Positions 60,250 to 64,000 of a DNA stretch of 64,000 nt are shown here, piece by piece. Positions within the stretch are counted from its first letter, which is position 1. Each line of letters begins with the position of its first letter. The notes under the pieces are model-generated. The model saw nothing but the letters and a program-made list of their open reading frames with translations, was not told the origin of the DNA and did not search any database. A program made the translations under genes and the position numbers. The DNA is from Chitinophaga niastensis (GTDB taxonomy: Bacteria; Bacteroidota; Bacteroidia; Chitinophagales; Chitinophagaceae), in contig NZ_PYAW01000003.1 of assembly GCF_003014755.1 (NCBI RefSeq), positions 930,001 through 994,000 of the forward strand, given 5' to 3'.

Positions 60250-61224
60250 ATGAGTAATGAGAATGAAATTCTTTTAAAAGAGAACAAGGACCGTTTTGTG
60301 CTATTGCCGATCAAGTACCCAAAAGTTTGGGAACAATACAAAAAGCATGAGGCGAGTTTCTGGACAGCAGAAGAAATAGATTTAAGCAGTGATCTGAAAG
60401 ATTGGGCAAACCTGAATGATGGTGAACGTCATTTTATATCTCACGTACTTGCATTTTTTGCAGCCAGCGATGGTATCGTAAATGAGAACCTGGCAGTAAA
60501 CTTTATGAGTGAAGTGCAGATTCCGGAAGCCCGTTGTTTTTACGGTTTCCAGATCATGATGGAAAATATCCACTCTGAAACATATGCATTGCTGATCGAT
60601 ACTTATGTAAAAGATCCGGCAGAAAAAGATCGTTTGTTCCACGCCATTGACACCGTACCTGCGGTAAAAAAGAAAGCAGAATGGGCATTGCGCTGGATTG
60701 AGAACGGCAACTTTGCAGAGCGCCTGGTGGCCTTTGCAGCGGTAGAAGGCATTTTCTTCAGTGGCAGCTTCTGTTCTATTTTCTGGTTAAAGAAAAGAGG
60801 ATTGATGCCGGGTCTGACCTTCTCCAATGAGCTGATCAGCCGTGATGAAGGACTGCATTGCGAATTTGCCTGCCTGTTGTACAGCATGCTGGAAAACAAA
60901 CTGAGTGAAGCAGCCGTACACGAAATTATCCGTGAAGCCGTAGCATTTGAAAAAGAATTTATCACAGAAGCCTTACCGGTTGGTTTGATCGGTATGAACA
61001 GCGATCTGATGTCACAATACATTGAATTTGTTGCTGACAGATGGATAGGTGAACTGGGATATACTAAAATATTTAATGCGTCTAATCCTTTTGATTTCAT
61101 GGAAATGATTTCTTTACAGGGCAAGACTAACTTCTTTGAAAAACGCGTGGGAGATTACCAGAAATCCGGTGTAATGGGTGGTACTAAAGAATCACAAACA
61201 TTCAGTCTGGAAGAAGACTTTTAA
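60250..61224 (+). CDS. nrdB: Ribonucleoside-diphosphate reductase beta subunit (class Ia)
   Basis: A 324-aa ferritin-like subunit that holds the di-iron-tyrosyl radical. Ligands and radical site appear at standard spacing: Asp74 (AASDG), Glu105 and His108 with Tyr112 (ENIHSETY), then Glu and His in the helix LISRDEGLHCEFA. The C-terminus ends in acidic residues (FSLEEDF), the part that binds NrdA. It precedes nrdA with 106 nt between them, filled by a family C repeat. Confidence 0.97.
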   Translation: MSNENEILLKENKDRFVLLPIKYPKVWEQYKKHEASFWTAEEIDLSSDLKDWANLNDGERHFISHVLAFFAASDGIVNENLAVNFMSEVQIPEARCFYGFQIMMENIHSETYALLIDTYVKDPAEKDRLFHAIDTVPAVKKKAEWALRWIENGNFAERLVAFAAVEGIFFSGSFCSIFWLKKRGLMPGLTFSNELISRDEGLHCEFACLLYSMLENKLSEAAVHEIIREAVAFEKEFITEALPVGLIGMNSDLMSQYIEFVADRWIGELGYTKIFNASNPFDFMEMISLQGKTNFFEKRVGDYQKSGVMGGTKESQTFSLEEDF

Positions 61225-61230
61225 TTGGCA

Positions 61231-61320
61231 TTTTAGCTAATAGCATTTAGCTATTGGTTTAAATGCAGCGAACAAACTCCTATTTACTAACCGCTGATAG
61301 CTAAAGGCTAAAAGCTAAAT
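61231..61320. repeat. Family C hairpin C6 between nrdB and nrdA
   Basis: Left words TTTTAGCTAATAGCATTTAG and right inverted words GATAGCTAAAGGCTAAAAGC are separated by about 40 nt. It fills the intra-operon gap. Confidence 0.7.
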
Positions 61321-61330
61321 TCACAAACCC

Positions 61331-63703
61331 ATGTTCGTAATCAAAAGAGATGGAAGAAAAGAAGCAGTGAAATTTGACAAGATCACTGCACGTATTGAAA
61401 AGCTATGCTATGGTTTCAATACAGAATATGTAGATGCAATAGACGTAGCGAAAAAAGTTATACAAGGATTATACGACGGTGTTACTACCAGTGAACTCGA
61501 CAACCTGGCTGCTGAAACTGCAGCATCCCTTACCACTAAACACCCGGATTACGCCCTGCTGGCTTCCCGCATAGCAGTAAGTAATCTTCATAAAAATACA
61601 ATCAAGTCGTTTTCCAAAACGATGAAGAAATTGTATGACTATATTGATCCTAAAACCGGTAAATCTGCAGCATTGCTGTCTGATGAAGTTTGGGAGATCA
61701 TTAAGAAAAATGCAGAACTGCTGGACTCCAGCATCATCTACGATCGTGACTTTGCTTTTGACTACTTCGGTTTCAAAACACTGGAACGCTCTTACCTGCT
61801 GAAAACAGATGGCAGAGTACAGGAACGTCCACAGCACATGCTGATGCGTGTATCTGTAGGCATCCATAAAGAAGATATTGACGCTGCGATCAAAACATAC
61901 AACCTGATGAGTGAGCGCTGGTTTACACATGCCACGCCTACCCTGTTCAACGCAGGCACGCCAAAACCACAGATGTCATCCTGCTTCCTCCTCACTATGC
62001 AGGACGATAGCATCGAAGGCATCTATGATACCCTGAAACAAACAGCTAAAATTTCGCAGAGCGCCGGTGGTATCGGTTTAAGCATTCATAATATCCGTGC
62101 AACAGGTTCTTATATCAGCGGTACCAACGGTACCTCCAATGGTATCATCCCGATGCTGCGTGTATTCAACGACACCGCACGCTATGTAGATCAGGGTGGT
62201 GGCAAGCGTAAAGGCGCTTTCGCTATCTACCTGGAACCATGGCATGCCGACATCTTCGAATTCCTGGATCTGCGTAAGAACCACGGTAAAGAAGAAATGC
62301 GCGCCCGTGACCTGTTCTACGCCCTCTGGATGCCGGATCTGTTTATGAAACGTGTAGAAGCTAATGGCGACTGGTCATTATTCTGTCCACATGAAGCACC
62401 AGGCCTGCACGAATGCTGGGGGGAAGAATTTGAAGCCCTCTACGCCAAATACGAACAAGAAGGCCGCGCCCGCAAAACTATCAAAGCACAGGACCTCTGG
62501 TTCGCCATCCTGGATGCGCAGATAGAAACAGGCAATCCATACCTGCTGTATAAAGATGCAGCCAACCGCAAATCCAATCAGCAGAACCTGGGTACCATCA
62601 AAAGTTCCAACCTGTGTACAGAAATCATCGAATACACCGACGCCAACGAAGTAGCAGTATGTAACCTGGCCTCCCTGGCGCTGCCCCGCTTTGTTATTGA
62701 CGGAAAATTTGATCACGATAAATTATACGAAGTAACCTATCAGGCTACTTTGAACCTCAATAAAATCATCGACAATAACTTCTACCCTATTGAAGAAGCA
62801 AGACGCAGTAACATGCGCCACCGCCCTATTGGTTTGGGTGTACAAGGACTTGCCGATGCGTTTATCCTGATGCGTTATCCTTTTGAAAGTGATGAAGCTA
62901 AAAAACTGAACAGCGAAATATTTGAAACCATTTACTTCGCCGGTCTGACTGCTTCCAACGATCTGGCTAAAGCTGAAGGCGCATATGAAACATTCAAAGG
63001 CTCCCCTTCCTCAAAAGGTATCCTGCAGTTTGATATGTGGAATGTGAAACCTTCTGCACGCTGGAACTGGGATGCGTTGAAAAAATCCATCGTAAAAGAT
63101 GGTATCCGCAACTCCCTCCTGCTGGCGCCAATGCCTACTGCATCTACTTCACAGATCCTCGGCAACAACGAGTGCTTTGAACCATACACTTCCAACATCT
63201 ACACCCGTCGTGTATTGAGTGGTGAATTTGTAGTGGTAAACAAACACCTGCTGAAAGACCTGGTAGAACTGGGCCTGTGGGATAATGAAATGAAAACAAA
63301 AATTATTTCGCACAATGGCTCTATCCAGAACATTGCCGAAATACCTGGCAATATCAAAGAACTGTACAAAACAGTTTGGGAAATTAAACAACGTAACCTC
63401 ATTGATATGGCTGCTGACCGCGGGGCGTTCATCTGCCAGTCACAATCACTGAACCTGTTCGTTGACACACCTTCTGTTGCCAAGCTCACCTCTATGCACT
63501 TCTACGCCTGGAAGAAAGGCCTGAAAACAGGTATGTATTATCTGCGTACACAAGCGGCTGCACAGGCAGTACAGTTTACTGTAGAAAAACAAGGTGGTCA
63601 GCAGATCCAGCCAGTTGTTGCAACAGGTGGTGATAGCGCAGAAGAAATCGTGGAAGGTGCCGTTTGCACCATGGAAGAAGGTTGCGTTACTTGTAGTGCA
63701 TAA
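61331..63703 (+). CDS. nrdA: Ribonucleoside-diphosphate reductase alpha subunit (class Ia)
   Basis: A 790-aa catalytic subunit reducing NDPs to dNDPs. The N-terminal ATP-cone (FVIKRDGRKEAVKFDKI) indicates allosteric control of activity by dATP. Redox cysteines Cys218 (MSSCFLL) and Cys444 (VAVCNLAS) flank the thiyl site Cys429 (NLCTEI). The conserved PTASTSQILGNNECFEPYTS is present, and the flexible tail ends in Cys785-x2-Cys788 for re-reduction by thioredoxin or glutaredoxin. It is followed by a strong terminator. Confidence 0.98.
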   Translation: MFVIKRDGRKEAVKFDKITARIEKLCYGFNTEYVDAIDVAKKVIQGLYDGVTTSELDNLAAETAASLTTKHPDYALLASRIAVSNLHKNTIKSFSKTMKKLYDYIDPKTGKSAALLSDEVWEIIKKNAELLDSSIIYDRDFAFDYFGFKTLERSYLLKTDGRVQERPQHMLMRVSVGIHKEDIDAAIKTYNLMSERWFTHATPTLFNAGTPKPQMSSCFLLTMQDDSIEGIYDTLKQTAKISQSAGGIGLSIHNIRATGSYISGTNGTSNGIIPMLRVFNDTARYVDQGGGKRKGAFAIYLEPWHADIFEFLDLRKNHGKEEMRARDLFYALWMPDLFMKRVEANGDWSLFCPHEAPGLHECWGEEFEALYAKYEQEGRARKTIKAQDLWFAILDAQIETGNPYLLYKDAANRKSNQQNLGTIKSSNLCTEIIEYTDANEVAVCNLASLALPRFVIDGKFDHDKLYEVTYQATLNLNKIIDNNFYPIEEARRSNMRHRPIGLGVQGLADAFILMRYPFESDEAKKLNSEIFETIYFAGLTASNDLAKAEGAYETFKGSPSSKGILQFDMWNVKPSARWNWDALKKSIVKDGIRNSLLLAPMPTASTSQILGNNECFEPYTSNIYTRRVLSGEFVVVNKHLLKDLVELGLWDNEMKTKIISHNGSIQNIAEIPGNIKELYKTVWEIKQRNLIDMAADRGAFICQSQSLNLFVDTPSVAKLTSMHFYAWKKGLKTGMYYLRTQAAAQAVQFTVEKQGGQQIQPVVATGGDSAEEIVEGAVCTMEEGCVTCSA

Positions 63704-63725
63704 GGGTTTATGTAAGTATAAATGC

Positions 63726-63757
63726 AAATCCCTGGTCGGAAGGCCAGGGATTTTTTT
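63726..63757 (+). terminator. Rho-independent terminator of nrdA
   Basis: A perfect 10-bp stem, AAATCCCTGG / CCAGGGATTT, with an 8-nt loop and a run of seven T, 23 nt after the nrdA stop codon and immediately before repeat A7. Confidence 0.93.
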
Positions 63758-63761
63758 GTGT

Positions 63762-63940
63762 TTGTCTTTCTCCCGATTAGGCTGATTATACTGATTACCC
63801 TGATTCTATTTTTTTGATTAAAAAAGATTAGCGAAGATTAAAGCGGGTATTATTCGCTTTAATCTTCGCTAATCTTTTTTGATCTTTTATTAATCACAAA
63901 AATAAAATCAGGGTAATCAGTCTAATCGGGAGAAAGACAA
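63762..63940. repeat. Family A element A7 with one 9-nt word missing in the right arm
   Basis: About 179 bp with tips GTCTTTCTCCCGATTAG and complement. The left words are GATTAGGCT, GATTATACT and GATTACCCT; the right arm reads (reversed) GATTAGACT then GATTACCCT, so one word has been lost. The core is GATTAGCGAAGATTAAAGCG and complement. It lies between nrdA and a convergent gene at the window edge. Confidence 0.85.
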
Positions 63941-63947
63941 CCTCCGC

Positions 63948-64000
63948 TCAATCCTCGTTCATATCATCTTCTTTAAATCCCCACTCCTCCAGCAAGGTAG
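63948..64000 (-). CDS. C-terminal end of an unidentified gene (runs off window)
   Basis: An open minus-strand frame enters from the right edge and ends at TGA 63948-63950. The visible residues are TLLEEWGFKEDDMNED, an acidic tail. It fits the pattern of family A repeats lying just past convergent stop codons. Too short for identification. Confidence 0.45.
   Translation of the reverse strand, partial: TLLEEWGFKEDDMNED

Noticed and set aside
1..64000. tRNA, rRNA, prophage, IS or restriction-modification genes
   Set aside because: Looked for characteristic tRNA arms, rRNA motifs, transposase DDE/HUH motifs, integrases and methylase/endonuclease pairs; none was found.

Overview
The window comes from a Bacteroidota chromosome, most probably a Chitinophaga-like member of the Chitinophagaceae. 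This rests on repeated Bacteroidota-type -7 promoter boxes (TAnnTTTG), the gene order parA-parB-DUF5683-dapB, families such as DUF4421, DUF4954 and FucP-type sugar symporters, a mitochondrial-type aconitase, S9 exopeptidases and many Sec or lipoprotein signal peptides. No phage, plasmid, IS element, CRISPR, rRNA or tRNA was recognised. Most genes are core metabolism; the unusual content lies between the genes.

Layout. 1-4533 (minus): the start of lon, two outer-membrane-type proteins and a membrane-anchored metallophosphoesterase. 4984-8898 (plus): an UPF0173 hydrolase, parA, parB, a DUF5683 protein and dapB. 9020-12687 (plus): an Rrf2 regulator and the sulfate-assimilation genes cysH, cysD, cysN. 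12883-23174: an L-threonine-dehydrogenase-like enzyme, kdsA, a PspC protein, aconitase, a LOG-family enzyme, a DUF4421 protein, a YfcE-type phosphoesterase, purU and two secreted tandem paralogues. 23255-30119: a CHAD protein and the histidine-degradation operon marR-hutH-hutU-hutI-hutG. 30267-40893: a SET-domain protein, an internally deleted bestrophin, mgtE, a histidine phosphatase, an S9 peptidase, glmS, a DUF4954 protein and tag. 41148-42990: a di-haem peroxidase with an MbnP-like partner. 43058-48865 (minus): a seven-gene L-fucose oxidation operon. 49013-55902: a VanX-type dipeptidase and the leucine operon leuC-methyltransferase-leuD-leuB-leuA. 56056-64000: a helical-repeat protein, an ABC exporter pair, nrdB-nrdA and the tail of one further gene.

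Pathways. CysD/CysN make APS and CysH reduces it; the Rrf2 gene and an inverted repeat at the cysH promoter suggest local control. The hut operon converts histidine to glutamate and formamide under a MarR regulator that has paired candidate operators. The fucose operon encodes uptake, mutarotation, oxidation, lactone hydrolysis, a second oxidation and C-C cleavage, but lacks a recognisable L-fuconate dehydratase. A trans-aconitate-methyltransferase-like gene sits inside the leucine operon between the two isopropylmalate isomerase subunit genes.

The most distinctive signal is a set of at least 15 large intergenic hairpins in three families. Their arms are arrays of short degenerate words: GATTANNNN (9 nt), ATTACGA-like (7 nt) and TTAGCNN (7 nt). 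Variants found in one arm are usually mirrored in the other arm of the same copy. Family A lies mostly between convergent genes; family C lies mostly inside operons and sometimes supplies stop codons. Families A and B share the core AGCGAAGATC. I do not know a named repeat family that matches, but I could not search any database.
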